A stretch of 64,000 nt of DNA. Origin: Bdellovibrio sp. SKB1291214 (GTDB lineage: Bacteria; Bdellovibrionota; Bdellovibrionia; Bdellovibrionales; Bdellovibrionaceae). Where the stretch lies: NCBI RefSeq assembly GCF_002209355.2, contig NZ_CP106855.1:1488001-1552000 (forward strand), read 5' to 3'. The notes beneath the pieces were generated by a model. It saw only the letters and a list, made by a program, of their open reading frames with translations. It did no database searches and was not told the origin of the DNA. The translations under genes and the position numbers were made by a program. Positions 36,113 through 45,551 of the stretch are shown here, in pieces (positions within the stretch are counted from its first letter, which is position 1; each line of letters opens with the position of its first letter).

Positions 36113-37600
36113 ATGTCTAAGCTTTCTCTGAAGGGTCGCTTTTTATTTATCACAGCATTGCTTACATTGATTTGCTTGCTGACCAATGTTTTTTCACTCT
36201 TTGAATTGAAGAGTCAGAATACTGTCACCTCTGAAATTGCTGAAACGTGGCTTCCGATCGTAGGAAAAACCGCCGATATCAACATCAATGTCGTTAACTA
36301 TAGAAAACTAGAATTCAATTTGTTGGCGACTCAAAGCACAGACGAAAGAAAACTTGTGATGGATGAGATGGATTCCCTGATGGGTAACATCACCATTTAT
36401 TCCAAAGTGCTGGATCCTCTTATAACGACCGACAATCTTCGCAAATTTTACGACGATTTTTTAAAGTCGTGGGAAAACTATCAAGCCGAAAGCGATAAAT
36501 TTAAAGCGGCATTGGACAAAGAAGATACGGCGTTGGCAGAAAAAATTCTGCAGGATAGCTCTGCTAAATATTATGACGAAGCCTATAAGTCTCTGAAAGC
36601 CCTTACTGATGAGAGTTACATGGTGGGTATTAATAAATCTGAAGCAGCTGCAAAGCTATTCAAGATTACTTTCTATGCGATTATCGGCGTCACCACTTTC
36701 TTTGTCTTGTTGGGCTTAATCACAAGTATTTTAAACATTCGCAGCGTTCAAAATTCCTTACGTGGAGTTGCTGACGGCCTGGATTCAAGTGCACAGATTG
36801 TTGAAAGTCGCACGCAAGGTCTGGTGAAATCCAGCGACTCTATTTCAAGCAACACAACAAGCACAGCTGCTGCACTTGAAGAAATCGTGGCGACCATGGA
36901 AGACTTAAGTCAAACCGTGCGCAAGAATTCCGATAGCTCAAATCAAGCGGCTCAAATCTCCAAAGACGGGCAAGAAGCCGTTTCTCATGGCCAAAATAAA
37001 ATTCATTCTTTGATCACTGTGATGTCAGAAATTTCTACGAATTCCAAAAAAATCACAGAAATCTTAGATATGATCGACGACATTGCTTTTCAAACTAATT
37101 TGTTAGCTCTCAATGCAGCAGTTGAAGCGGCCCGTGCTGGTGAACAAGGTAAAGGTTTTGCTGTTGTTGCTGACGCCGTTCGCGCCCTTGCACAAAAAAG
37201 TGCTGAAGCTGCAAAAGAAATTTCAGGACTGATCAACGAAGCTAACACCAAAAGCCAGATGGGTGTTGAGTTGGCAGCTGACAGTGAAAAATCCTTAAAA
37301 GCGATTGTTGAAAATACCAATCGCGTGTTCCAATTAATTCAAGAAGTAGCACAAGGTTCCCAAGAGCAATCTCACGGTATCGATCAAGTCAAAACAGCTT
37401 TGACATCAATCGATGAAAGTTTGCAAGGCGTCGCTGCATCCATGGGTAACGTCACAAGCGCCTCTGAAGATATGCAATCTCAAGCTCAGGAACTTGGCGT
37501 TATGATGTCTCAGCTTCACGTCTTGGTGGGCGAGAAAAACAAAACTACAACAGAAGAAATACAAAATAATACGGAAGACGCGTCGTCTTCCGCTGCTTAA
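36113..37600 (+). CDS. Methyl-accepting chemotaxis protein
   Basis: This 495-residue receptor has membrane helices at about residues 10-32 and 183-207 flanking a helical periplasmic sensor domain of the four-helix-bundle type. A long cytoplasmic coiled coil follows with the hairpin tip [39 protein letters not shown], diagnostic of receptors that engage CheA/CheW. There is no CheR-binding pentapeptide at the end. GGAGG precedes the ATG. A sequence resembling a sigma-28 promoter (ACCGACAA near 36089) lies just upstream. Confidence 0.92.
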   Translation: MSKLSLKGRFLFITALLTLICLLTNVFSLFELKSQNTVTSEIAETWLPIVGKTADININVVNYRKLEFNLLATQSTDERKLVMDEMDSLMGNITIYSKVLDPLITTDNLRKFYDDFLKSWENYQAESDKFKAALDKEDTALAEKILQDSSAKYYDEAYKSLKALTDESYMVGINKSEAAAKLFKITFYAIIGVTTFFVLLGLITSILNIRSVQNSLRGVADGLDSSAQIVESRTQGLVKSSDSISSNTTSTAAALEEIVATMEDLSQTVRKNSDSSNQAAQISKDGQEAVSHGQNKIHSLITVMSEISTNSKKITEILDMIDDIAFQTNLLALNAAVEAARAGEQGKGFAVVADAVRALAQKSAEAAKEISGLINEANTKSQMGVELAADSEKSLKAIVENTNRVFQLIQEVAQGSQEQSHGIDQVKTALTSIDESLQGVAASMGNVTSASEDMQSQAQELGVMMSQLHVLVGEKNKTTTEEIQNNTEDASSSAA

Positions 37601-37614
37601 ACAGGAGAACTGCA

Positions 37615-37926
37615 ATGATGAAGACAGCATTGATGACAACGGTTGCAACTTTGATGGTAGCTCAAGCCGCTTTTGCCGGTGATTGCGTTATTTCAGTAGA
37701 TCGCAAAGCTTGTCCGGGTAAAGAAACTGAAGCGATGAAGCCTTATAACGGAAAAAATCCAACAGAAGAGACTAAAAAACTAGACTCTGCAGAAGCTTGC
37801 GAAAAATGGGCTGAGAAAACGTCTAAAATCGTTCGCAAAGGCACTCTGACGGAAAAGAAAGTTTCCGTCAAATTTGATGGCAAAGATTTAGGCAAGTCAT
37901 TTTCTGACAAAGCTGAGTGTAAATAA
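37615..37926 (+). CDS. Small secreted protein behind the chemoreceptor
   Basis: This 103-residue protein has a signal peptide ending AFA (about residue 21). The mature part is charged and contains four Cys (GDC, KAC, AEAC, AEC), probably two disulfides. I recognise no family. AGGAG precedes the ATG, and the gene lies 14 bases after the receptor gene, so cotranscription is likely. A binding-protein role for the receptor is possible but unsupported. Confidence 0.75.
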   Translation: MMKTALMTTVATLMVAQAAFAGDCVISVDRKACPGKETEAMKPYNGKNPTEETKKLDSAEACEKWAEKTSKIVRKGTLTEKKVSVKFDGKDLGKSFSDKAECK

Positions 37927-37947
37927 TCTCGACAGCCAATTCTTATT

Positions 37948-37976
37948 AAAAGGGAGGTCCTGTACCTCCCTTTTTC
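37948..37976 (+). terminator. Rho-independent terminator
   Basis: AAAGGGAGGT and ACCTCCCTTT form a ten-base stem with a five-base loop, followed by Ts. It separates the receptor unit from the pilus cluster. Confidence 0.85.
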
Positions 37977-38042
37977 TCATTCTGATACAGGACTAATTTC
38001 CCACAAAGTGTATTGAAAACTCTCAAGACAATCCCCAAATGA

Positions 38043-38050
38043 GCCGATAT
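38043..38050 (+). promoter_or_regulatory. Sigma-28-like -10 element upstream of flp
   Basis: GCCGATAT matches the sigma-28 (FliA) -10 consensus GCCGATAA at seven of eight bases and lies 24 bases before the flp start. The -35 region is weak. FliA drives many attack-phase genes in Bdellovibrio (general knowledge), which fits a pilin gene. Confidence 0.5.
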
Positions 38051-38073
38051 GGAAGGTACAAGGGGGAACATCA

Positions 38074-38262
38074 ATGAAGAAGTTTAAGAACTTTTCTAAA
38101 AAATTTTTGAAAAACGAACGCGGTCAAGGTGCGACAGAATACATCCTTTTGTTGGTTGTCGTGGTTGGTCTTGTGATGATTTTCAAAGATAAAATTCAAA
38201 CTACGGTTAAAGACAAAATCAGCTCTCTTTCAAGCGATATCACAGGCGTTACTTCTCAATAG
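38074..38262 (+). CDS. flp: Flp-type pilin
   Basis: This 62-residue pilin has a basic leader ending NERG, then QGATEYILLLVVVVGLVMIF, the Flp hydrophobic core with the conserved Glu at mature position 5 and the neighbouring Tyr. Prepilin peptidase would cut after the Gly. The product polymerises into the Tad/Flp pilus. AAGGGGG precedes the ATG. It leads the pilus cluster that follows. No prepilin peptidase gene is in the window. Confidence 0.92.
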   Translation: MKKFKNFSKKFLKNERGQGATEYILLLVVVVGLVMIFKDKIQTTVKDKISSLSSDITGVTSQ

Positions 38263-38286
38263 TTTGAGATATAGAGCGGAGCTTGC

Positions 38287-38475
38287 GTGACGATTGAATA
38301 CGTCTTGCTGATGATTGCAATTCTCGGGATTGGGCTGAAAGCATTTATTTCAGCTCCCTCCGAAGCTTTTCGTGGATCAGGTCCACGATTGGCTGCACGC
38401 GTGGAAAAGCAATTGGATACAGGACAAGGCTTCAAGCCAAAGGGCTCTCGTAATGAATGGAGTGCTTTGAAATGA
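38287..38475 (+). CDS. Flp/TadE-like protein without a leader
   Basis: This 62-residue protein begins directly with MTIEYVLLMIAILGIGLKAF, which looks like a mature Flp/pseudopilin helix (Glu and Tyr as in flp), but lacks any basic leader or processing Gly. A stop codon in frame at 38272 rules out a longer start. GTG start with GGAG upstream. The C-terminal half is basic. It may be a pilus accessory subunit that escapes prepilin processing. Confidence 0.7.
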   Translation: MTIEYVLLMIAILGIGLKAFISAPSEAFRGSGPRLAARVEKQLDTGQGFKPKGSRNEWSALK

Positions 38476-38729
38476 AGAAGTCACTCGTCGCTAACCGAAA
38501 AGGCCAATTCGTGATCGAAGCCGTTTTGCTGATGATCGTGATGCTTGGAATTTTTATGGCGAGCATGAGCCAGCTTCGTGAGTCGAAATTTTTGGCAAAG
38601 ATGATTACCGGTCCATGGGACAAAGTTGCTGGAATGATGGAGAGTGGAGTTTGGCTGTCTGCTAAGGATGCTCGCCAAAAACACCCTAACCAGAAAGACC
38701 GCAGCATTTCCCTGAACCCAAATGAATAA
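38472..38729 (+). CDS. TadE/pseudopilin-like protein
   Basis: This 85-residue protein starts with a basic leader MKKSLVANRKG followed by QFVIEAVLLMIVMLGIFMA, with a Gly processing site and Glu at mature position 5. It therefore resembles a type IV pseudopilin. The ATG overlaps the preceding TGA as ATGA and has GGAG upstream. An earlier frame start at 38457 is less likely. It is probably a minor pilus component. Confidence 0.75.
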   Translation: MKKSLVANRKGQFVIEAVLLMIVMLGIFMASMSQLRESKFLAKMITGPWDKVAGMMESGVWLSAKDARQKHPNQKDRSISLNPNE

Positions 38730-39387
38730 TAACCCTGAGGCCGCAATGAGAACATTATCGAGCCCTCACATGATCATAAATAATTCCCACGGTTTGATAA
38801 CTGTGGATTTTATATTTTCATTGATCTTGTGCGCGGGTCTTTGCGCAGTAATGTTCGTCATGACCTTTACTTTATCGATGGCTGAAATTGCTCAGTACAT
38901 CACTTTCGCCTCATCCCGCGCCTATGTTGCGGGTCACGTAGACCCAGATAAGCAAACCGAAATGGGTCGCAATAAGTTTTCAAATTTAATGTCAAACAAT
39001 GTCCTTAGCCCTCTTTTCTCTACGTCAGGCACATCTTGGTTTACTTTATCAAACCTTGAGTTGCGTGGCGGTGGCGCTAGTGGCAAAGACTTTGCCGAAG
39101 ACTATCCTTATGTTGATGACCGCATCCCGCAAACGGGAGCACGTCTAACATTCGGAGCGCGAGTGCTTGCTTTAAGAATCGCATTCTTGGGGCGCACCAC
39201 TGAAGATGGCGAAGCTCCAACAGCAAAATTAACTGCATTTCTAATTCGCGAACCGACCCAACAGGAATGTTGGGATCTTCAGGTTAAAAAACGCTACGAT
39301 GCGATTATGAACCTGGACAGTCGCTTTGCAATACTTGCAGATCGATATCGAAACAAATACGTACCCATGGAGGATAACGGATGTTGA
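38722..39387 (+). CDS. TadE/TadF-like membrane protein
   Basis: This protein of up to 221 residues has the leader-like NNSHG then LITVDFIFSLILCAGLCAVM, a pseudopilin-type helix with Asp in place of Glu. A periplasmic domain follows with three late Cys-containing or charged segments. The ATG at 38722 overlaps the previous stop; ATG 38746, five bases after GAGG, is the alternative start. The position suggests a Tad minor pilin. Confidence 0.7.
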   Translation: MNNNPEAAMRTLSSPHMIINNSHGLITVDFIFSLILCAGLCAVMFVMTFTLSMAEIAQYITFASSRAYVAGHVDPDKQTEMGRNKFSNLMSNNVLSPLFSTSGTSWFTLSNLELRGGGASGKDFAEDYPYVDDRIPQTGARLTFGARVLALRIAFLGRTTEDGEAPTAKLTAFLIREPTQQECWDLQVKKRYDAIMNLDSRFAILADRYRNKYVPMEDNGC

Positions 39388-39887
39388 AATCCAAAAAAAG
39401 CCTCCTAAACAATGAAGATGGCACTGCAATGATCGAGGTCCTCCCGGTCATTTTCGTCATTATTACGTTCCTGACTTTTTCATTGGGATTCTTTGGCGCG
39501 ATTCACTCAGGAATTTTAAATTCAATCGCTGCCAGAAACTATGCCTTTGAAACATTTAGACATCGCTCGAACCTGGTTTACTTCCGTAGTAACGGAGACG
39601 TGTCCACTGCACAACTCGCATATAACGAGATGGGTTTGCGTATTCACGGTGTGAACTCCGAGGACTCTCCTAAATCAGGAGACCCTAAATGGTATTCTTC
39701 TACTCGTCCAATCAACATCATGATTTTGGCGAGCCAGAAGGAAGTTGATCAATCCGGCTCTAAGAGTGAGCACAATCAACAAGTTCCTTTTATAAAAGAT
39801 GAAGAACGAAACGAACGAGTAGGCGTGAACCCCATTTGGATTAAATCACAATACGGGATTTGTCTGAATGCAGCTTGTGGAGCGTAG
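39381..39887 (+). CDS. TadE-like protein
   Basis: This 168-residue protein has leader MLKSKKSLLNNEDG and then TAMIEVLPVIFVIITFLTF, including the Glu-5 of TadE/pseudopilins. The remainder is periplasmic, with two Cys near the end. It overlaps the previous gene by seven bases and ends eight bases before cpaB. It is a likely minor pilin or pilus assembly factor. Confidence 0.75.
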   Translation: MLKSKKSLLNNEDGTAMIEVLPVIFVIITFLTFSLGFFGAIHSGILNSIAARNYAFETFRHRSNLVYFRSNGDVSTAQLAYNEMGLRIHGVNSEDSPKSGDPKWYSSTRPINIMILASQKEVDQSGSKSEHNQQVPFIKDEERNERVGVNPIWIKSQYGICLNAACGA

Positions 39888-39895
39888 GAGAAGAT

Positions 39896-40816
39896 ATGGG
39901 ATCAAACGACACTAGAAATTTATGGCTTTCAATTGCAGCGGGAATCTTCGCCACATTCTTGCTTTATAGCTATTCGCAAGAAAAGAAAGCTGAATACGAC
40001 AAGCGATTTGGTTCTACAAAACGTGTCGTCGTTGCCAAAGAAGACATCGCTGAAATGCAAACTGTCTATGACACGATGGTTGAAACGAAAGATATGCCTG
40101 CTGATTTTATTCAGCCAGACACAGTTACGATTCCTGATGAGATCATCGGTAACGTAGCTGCCGTACCTATTCGTAAAGGCCAAATGATCGTAAAGAATAA
40201 CCTTCTAACGCCAGGCCCTGACACAGGTATCGCCTTGCAAGTAGCACCCAGTAAGCGTGCAGTTGCGATTCCTGTTGATGAAATCCGTGGTGTCGCAAAG
40301 CTCATCCGTCCTGGTGACCGCGTGGATATCTATGCTGCTGTGGACTCGGGTAAAGGCGTGCAACAGCGTCGTGAGGTATTCACTTTGATGAGTGACGTTC
40401 CAGTTCTGGCAACGGGTTTAAGTGTTGTAAATAACATTCCTCGTATGTTTGAGCTTGATTCATCTGGTAAGAATCTAAATCAGATCGCTCTGACTGGTGA
40501 TACAAAATATACGACGATCACAGTTGAAGCGACGCCGAAAGAGGCACAAGACTTATTCTATATTTTATCAACAGCGCCGGGAAATTTATTCTTTGCGCTT
40601 AGAAATCCAAGTGACCGTACAATTCCTGTAAGAGCACCTAGCTCGACATCAGATACAGTCCTTGGCAGACCGATGGTATCTTTGGATGCAGCTCCGGCAG
40701 TGCCAGCAGCGCCTCCAGTAGTATTACCACAGCAACAACAACGAATGATGCAACCAATGCAGCAACGAGCACCGCAACCGACGCAACAACGTAGGAACGG
40801 CTTTAAGACCTTGTAG
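39896..40816 (+). CDS. cpaB: CpaB/RcpC pilus assembly protein
   Basis: This 306-residue protein has one N-terminal membrane helix (about residues 9-26) and a SAF domain (VVVAKEDIAEMQTVYDTMVE, then IRKGQMIVKNNLL) followed by an RcpC domain with PVDEIRGVAKLIRPGDRVDIY. The Gln/Pro/Met-rich tail beyond 270 is low complexity. It acts in the periplasm with the secretin. ATG 39896 has AGGAG six bases upstream and is preferred to the earlier start at 39860. Confidence 0.9.
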   Translation: MGSNDTRNLWLSIAAGIFATFLLYSYSQEKKAEYDKRFGSTKRVVVAKEDIAEMQTVYDTMVETKDMPADFIQPDTVTIPDEIIGNVAAVPIRKGQMIVKNNLLTPGPDTGIALQVAPSKRAVAIPVDEIRGVAKLIRPGDRVDIYAAVDSGKGVQQRREVFTLMSDVPVLATGLSVVNNIPRMFELDSSGKNLNQIALTGDTKYTTITVEATPKEAQDLFYILSTAPGNLFFALRNPSDRTIPVRAPSSTSDTVLGRPMVSLDAAPAVPAAPPVVLPQQQQRMMQPMQQRAPQPTQQRRNGFKTL

Positions 40817-40860
40817 TATTGAGTTCTTTGTTTTGGGGAATTGTTAGTTAAGGGGGAACC

Positions 40861-42384
40861 ATGAAATATATGCTGCTTACACTGGGGCTTGTATTAAGTC
40901 TTTGTGGACATGTTGCGCATGCAGAAGACGATCTATCTGCAACTCCGTCATCGTCCAGCGAAGACAGCAGTGGCGCTTTCCGCTCGCGCAAATTCATCAA
41001 CTTGACGTTGGGAATTGAGCAAGATGAAAAGCTCCCTCCTCTTCCAGATAACGTGGATTTCAAAGGTGACTTCCGCCGTGTCGTCACTGCCAACTATTCT
41101 AAAGACCTTAACGTGATTCGCTTCGTACCGAAATCAGAAGGTTTCGCGACGCTAACGATCCATGATAAACGCAATGGTAAAATCGTTGCGGAGTATCGTA
41201 TTGACGTTAAGAAAAGCAAACTTGATAAGATCGTTCGTGAAATGCGATCTTTGTTGGGTGATATCGAAGGTATCAATATCAAGATCGTAAATGATAGAGT
41301 TGTAGTCGACGGTCAAATCCTACTCCCTAAGGATATGGCGCGTATCTATAACGTGGTATCTCAATTCGGTAACCAAGCTTCTTCAATTGTGACATTAAGC
41401 CCCCTTGCACAAAAGAAGATCGCAGAGTTCATCGCTCGTGATATCAACAATCCAGAAATCGAAGTTCGCGCCGTGAATGACAAAATCATCCTGCAAGGCT
41501 GGGCAAACAGCGCCGACGAATCTGCTCGTGCAGAGATCATTGCTAAAACATATCTGCCCGCTCGTATCGTGGATGCGGCCGCAGAAAAAGGCGTGATTGT
41601 TGAACGTAAGGCAGCAAATGATGGCGTTATCAACCTTATCCAAATTAAAGAATCGGCACCAAAGCCACCTCCAAAGATGATCCAACTTGTAGTTCACTAC
41701 GTTGAATTGCAAAAAGACTACTCTAAGAACTTTAAGTTCCAGTTCACTCCAGAGTTGGGCGATAATTCGCAAATGACTTTCCAAACTGGAGGCGAAGCTG
41801 CTGGTGGTATCGTAAGTTCAATCACAGGAACAGTTTCAAACTTGCTCCCGAAATTGAACTGGGCAAAACAGCACGGTCAAGCACGCGTTCTTGAAAGTAC
41901 AAGTATGATCGTTGAGGATGGTAAAAAAGGTGAAATCAAACAGATCACCAACCAACCCTATGCAGTTATCGGTCAGAATGGTACTCAAGGTACTGCTTTT
42001 GCCGAAGTCGGTATCGTGACGACGATTACGCCGGTTCTTATGGGTGAAAAGTCTGGTTCTGTACGCATGGACATGGCTTTTAAAGTGTCTTCTATGATCG
42101 GCAGTACTTCTGCGGGTGCTCCTATCACCAGCTCAAATGAAATGACAAGCTCGGTGGTAGTGCGTGACCGTCAAAGTGCGGCTGTGGGTGGTCTAATCCG
42201 CAACTCATCATCGACTGGATACAACCGTCCTTCTGGACAAAAAAATCCAATCATCAGCTTGTATGCTTCTAAAGACTTCGCAAAACAACAATCTCAGTTT
42301 GTGGTTTTCGTCACTCCAGTTGTTAAGACTTCAGCAAGTGCTGGATCTGAACAAATTAAGAAAAAATTCCGTCTGCGCGACTAA
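40861..42384 (+). CDS. cpaC: CpaC/RcpA outer-membrane secretin
   Basis: This 507-residue protein has a signal peptide (about residues 1-21). An N-terminal pilus/secretin domain follows, including KFINLTLGIEQDEKLPPLP and a BON-like GINIKIVNDRVVVDGQI. The secretin C-domain has KLNWAKQHGQARVLESTSMI, TTITPVLMGEKSG and SSVVVRDRQSAAVGGLI. It forms the outer-membrane ring through which Flp pili leave. Length is normal. The tail is short and basic. Confidence 0.92.
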   Translation: MKYMLLTLGLVLSLCGHVAHAEDDLSATPSSSSEDSSGAFRSRKFINLTLGIEQDEKLPPLPDNVDFKGDFRRVVTANYSKDLNVIRFVPKSEGFATLTIHDKRNGKIVAEYRIDVKKSKLDKIVREMRSLLGDIEGINIKIVNDRVVVDGQILLPKDMARIYNVVSQFGNQASSIVTLSPLAQKKIAEFIARDINNPEIEVRAVNDKIILQGWANSADESARAEIIAKTYLPARIVDAAAEKGVIVERKAANDGVINLIQIKESAPKPPPKMIQLVVHYVELQKDYSKNFKFQFTPELGDNSQMTFQTGGEAAGGIVSSITGTVSNLLPKLNWAKQHGQARVLESTSMIVEDGKKGEIKQITNQPYAVIGQNGTQGTAFAEVGIVTTITPVLMGEKSGSVRMDMAFKVSSMIGSTSAGAPITSSNEMTSSVVVRDRQSAAVGGLIRNSSSTGYNRPSGQKNPIISLYASKDFAKQQSQFVVFVTPVVKTSASAGSEQIKKKFRLRD

Positions 42385-42391
42385 CGTCGCG

Positions 42392-42419
42392 TAAACGGAT
42401 TGATCATAGAAGCCGATAT
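42392..42419 (+). promoter_or_regulatory. Sigma-28-like promoter before the cpaE-cpaF gene
   Basis: TAAA (42392) and GCCGATAT (42412) are separated by 16 bases, one more than the usual 15. The -10 ends 18 bases before the TTG start. It would allow the ATPase and platform genes to be expressed apart from the pilin genes. Confidence 0.45.
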
Positions 42420-42437
42420 GTTAAGCGGAGGTCCGCA

Positions 42438-44642
42438 TTGGCTATCAATCCGAATTGTAATCTCATCGCTGTAGTTGGTGGTAAAGGGGGCGTAGGTAAA
42501 AGCGTCTTCGCCGCTAACTTTGCTTGCGCATTGATGACCGAGCTACGTACTCAGGTTTTACTTGTCGACGCCGATTCAAAATCTGTGGGCGATCAAAATG
42601 TGATTATGGGTCTTAAACCTGTAAAAACTTTGAAAGAACTTTCCACGTTCACAGGCTCTCTAAATTCTCAACCAATGAACACGCTTGTGACAATGGCCCC
42701 ATCTGGTTTGGGCTATGTCGGCGCCGTTCGTGGCCCTGAGGAACAATTAAATATCTCTCCTGATCTTCTTGGTAAGTTGATGGAGTTTTTCTCTCGAGCA
42801 TTTAAGTTTGTGATCGTTGACGTGGGTAACGACCTGGGTCCCGCACAAATGGCGGTTCTTCAAGAAGCCACTGCCATCATGATCGTGACGACTCCTGAGG
42901 TTCTGGTTGTGACTCAAACACAAAGACTTGTGAATGAGCTTTTATCAGCCACATTCCCTAAAGACATGTTCCAACTTGTGGTGAATAAGGCTTCGCCAAC
43001 GGGTTTATCTCCGCAAGCAATTTCTAATCAATTGCAGTTGCCATTTTTAGGAATCATTCCACAAGACGAAGCAACAACCAACATGGCTTTGCAAAAATAC
43101 CAACCCTTCGTTATCAGTGCGCCTAAAACGCCACTGACGGCGTCGTACTATGACCTTTCACGTAAACTAACTGGTGGTATTTTACAGCGTCTAAAAACTT
43201 TGTCTCGTCCCAAACCAGCTCCGGCTTCTAACGAAGCCAGTGCTCCGATTCCGGGAGCCAATGGTATGGACCCTCGCACACTTTTAAAAATCCGTGTGCA
43301 TAATGAATTGATCCGTACCGTTGATCTAAAAAAACTTCTAGTCGATACCGGCAAGGATGAGAATAAAGAAAAAGAAGTTCGCGAAAAAACCAAACGCGAA
43401 ATCACTGTTATCGTCGACAAAGAAGCTCCAGACACTCCTCGTGAAGAACGCTCTAAAATCATCAAAGAGGTTTTAGAAGAGGCCTTGGGCTTGGGTCCTT
43501 TGGAGGATTTGCTAGCCGATCCAGCTGTGACAGAGATCATGGTTAACGGCTTTAAGAAAATCTTTGTGGAAAAATCCGGTAAAGTTGCATTAAGTCCTGT
43601 GACATTCACTTCGAATGATCATTTACGTCGTATTATCGAGCGTATCGTGACACCCCTGGGTCGTCAGATCAATGATTCGACACCGTACGTGGATGCCCGT
43701 TTGAAAGACGGTTCTCGTGTTAACGCAGTTATTGAACCACTTTCAATTGATGGACCTGCGCTGACAATTCGTAAGTTTAAAAAAGGCGGTATCACCGCTG
43801 AAAAGTATATTGAATACGGAAGTATCACTAAAAACATGATCGACTTCCTTCGTATCTGCGTCGAGAACGGCTTAAACGTTGTTATCTCAGGTGGTACGGG
43901 TTCAGGTAAAACATCCCTGTTAAATATGCTTTCTTCGTATATCCCTTCCAATGAACGCGTCATCACTGTCGAGGACGCGGCCGAGTTACAATTGCAACAG
44001 GAGCACGTGGTACGTCTTGAGACTCGCCCGGCTTCCATGGAAGGTACAAACGCGATTCATATCCGCGACCTTATTAAGAATGCCCTGCGTATGCGTCCTG
44101 ATCGCATCATCGTGGGTGAGTGCCGTGACGGCGCTGCCTTAGATATGTTACAAGCCATGAACACAGGTCATGATGGTTCTATGACTACGACTCACGCCAA
44201 CAGCGCGCGTGAGTGTATTGCTCGTCTAGAAACTCTTTCAATGATGGCTGGTATGGATCTTCCAGTTCGCGCGATCCGCGAACAAATTGCTGGAGCTGTG
44301 AACTTGATCGTTCAGATCTCTCGTCAATCCGATGGTAGCCGTAAAATCATGAGCATCACGGAAGTGGCTGGTATGCAAGGTGACGTGGTTACTTTGGCAG
44401 AGATCTTCCGCTTTAAAGAAACTGGTTACGATAAGAATCGCAAAATTCAAGGTGTCTTCCAAGCAACAGGTACCATCCCAAGCTTCATTCAAAAATTGAG
44501 TGATAAAGGCGTCGTGATTCCTCGTGAAATTTTCAGTAACGACCCAGCTGCTGCTGCGAAACCTGCAGCTCCATCACCCGCTCAAGGTGGTTTAATGCCT
44601 AAAATGCCAGGCGGAGTCGTTCCTCCTAAGAAGGTCGGGTAA
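42438..44642 (+). CDS. CpaE-CpaF fusion: ParA-like domain joined to the pilus secretion ATPase
   Basis: This 734-residue protein joins two normally separate Tad proteins. Residues about 1-265 are a ParA/MinD-like ATPase (GGKGGVGKS at 14-22, [18 protein letters not shown]), which matches CpaE/TadZ without its receiver-like N-domain. After a Pro/Ala linker, residues about 275-700 are CpaF/Tad[21 protein letters not shown], Walker [11 protein letters not shown] near 485, [22 protein letters not shown] and TTTHANS. A single protein should couple polar localisation to pilus assembly. The start is TTG with GGAGGT six bases upstream. The tail is Pro/Gly/Met rich. The frame is continuous. Confidence 0.92.
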   Translation: MAINPNCNLIAVVGGKGGVGKSVFAANFACALMTELRTQVLLVDADSKSVGDQNVIMGLKPVKTLKELSTFTGSLNSQPMNTLVTMAPSGLGYVGAVRGPEEQLNISPDLLGKLMEFFSRAFKFVIVDVGNDLGPAQMAVLQEATAIMIVTTPEVLVVTQTQRLVNELLSATFPKDMFQLVVNKASPTGLSPQAISNQLQLPFLGIIPQDEATTNMALQKYQPFVISAPKTPLTASYYDLSRKLTGGILQRLKTLSRPKPAPASNEASAPIPGANGMDPRTLLKIRVHNELIRTVDLKKLLVDTGKDENKEKEVREKTKREITVIVDKEAPDTPREERSKIIKEVLEEALGLGPLEDLLADPAVTEIMVNGFKKIFVEKSGKVALSPVTFTSNDHLRRIIERIVTPLGRQINDSTPYVDARLKDGSRVNAVIEPLSIDGPALTIRKFKKGGITAEKYIEYGSITKNMIDFLRICVENGLNVVISGGTGSGKTSLLNMLSSYIPSNERVITVEDAAELQLQQEHVVRLETRPASMEGTNAIHIRDLIKNALRMRPDRIIVGECRDGAALDMLQAMNTGHDGSMTTTHANSARECIARLETLSMMAGMDLPVRAIREQIAGAVNLIVQISRQSDGSRKIMSITEVAGMQGDVVTLAEIFRFKETGYDKNRKIQGVFQATGTIPSFIQKLSDKGVVIPREIFSNDPAAAAKPAAPSPAQGGLMPKMPGGVVPPKKVG

Positions 44643-44645
44643 TCT

Positions 44646-45521
44646 ATGAAGTTTCTAGCAAACGAATGGATTCTGATTCCTCTGTTTGGTATTTGCGTAT
44701 TTACGTTTGTCATCCTTTGGGCTGATAAGTCCATTGCTTGGCTTCATAAACGCAGCTTAGGCCAACGTGAAGAAGTCATTCGAATCATGCGTTTGATGGG
44801 AATGGAAACTGACCAAAAGAAAATCACGATCTTAATTCTTTTGTTAAGCTTCGGTCTTGGTGCTTTGGTTTTTTTAGCGTTTTGGCCAAGTGTGATTGTC
44901 GGTGCGGTCTTTGGCTGCTCTATTACTATCGCAGGATGGCAGCTTCCTCTTTTGATTGTGCGTTTTCTGTATGAAAGACGTTGTACAGTTTTCGTAGATC
45001 AGATGGTTGACGGTATTACCATCATGGCAAACGGAATCAAAGCGGGTTCAAATCCGCAGGAATCCATGAAGCGTGTTGTAGAAATCATGGGAAATCCTAT
45101 CAGCCAAGAGTTCTCTCAAGTGCTTTACCAAATGCAAGTTGGGGATAGCTTTGAAAGCGCATTGAATGACTTAGGAAATCGGATTCCCCGTCCAGACGTC
45201 CAGATGTTTGTGACCTCCATCAATATCTTAAAAGAAACTGGTGGTAACTTGGCGGAGACTTTCCAGACCATAGTCACGGTCATTCGAGAAAGACAAAAAG
45301 TTGAAAAGAAAATTCAAGCACTGACTGCACAAGGCATGATGCAAGGGATAATCGTTACTTTGGTTCCCTTCTTTTTGTTGGGTGTTTTTGCGGTAATTGA
45401 TCCCACATTCATCAAGCCTATGTTTACAACCACCTTAGGTCTAGTGTTGCTGTTTGCCATGCTAGCTCTGCAAATTATCGGTGGTGTCCTCATCAAAAAA
45501 CTTGTTACTATCAAAGTGTAG
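44646..45521 (+). CDS. tadB: TadB-like pilus platform protein
   Basis: This 291-residue inner-membrane protein has N-terminal helices and a GspF/TadB domain. DQMVDGITIMANGIKAGSNPQESM begins it, and FVTSINILKETGGNLAETF is the conserved GspF motif. C-terminal helices complete the platform. It works with the CpaF ATPase. Tad systems usually carry a second platform gene, tadC, directly downstream; here the next gene is the YD-repeat protein instead. Confidence 0.87.
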   Translation: MKFLANEWILIPLFGICVFTFVILWADKSIAWLHKRSLGQREEVIRIMRLMGMETDQKKITILILLLSFGLGALVFLAFWPSVIVGAVFGCSITIAGWQLPLLIVRFLYERRCTVFVDQMVDGITIMANGIKAGSNPQESMKRVVEIMGNPISQEFSQVLYQMQVGDSFESALNDLGNRIPRPDVQMFVTSINILKETGGNLAETFQTIVTVIRERQKVEKKIQALTAQGMMQGIIVTLVPFFLLGVFAVIDPTFIKPMFTTTLGLVLLFAMLALQIIGGVLIKKLVTIKV

Positions 45522-45551
45522 TCCGTCAGTTTCAGGGAAGAGGTAAACATA

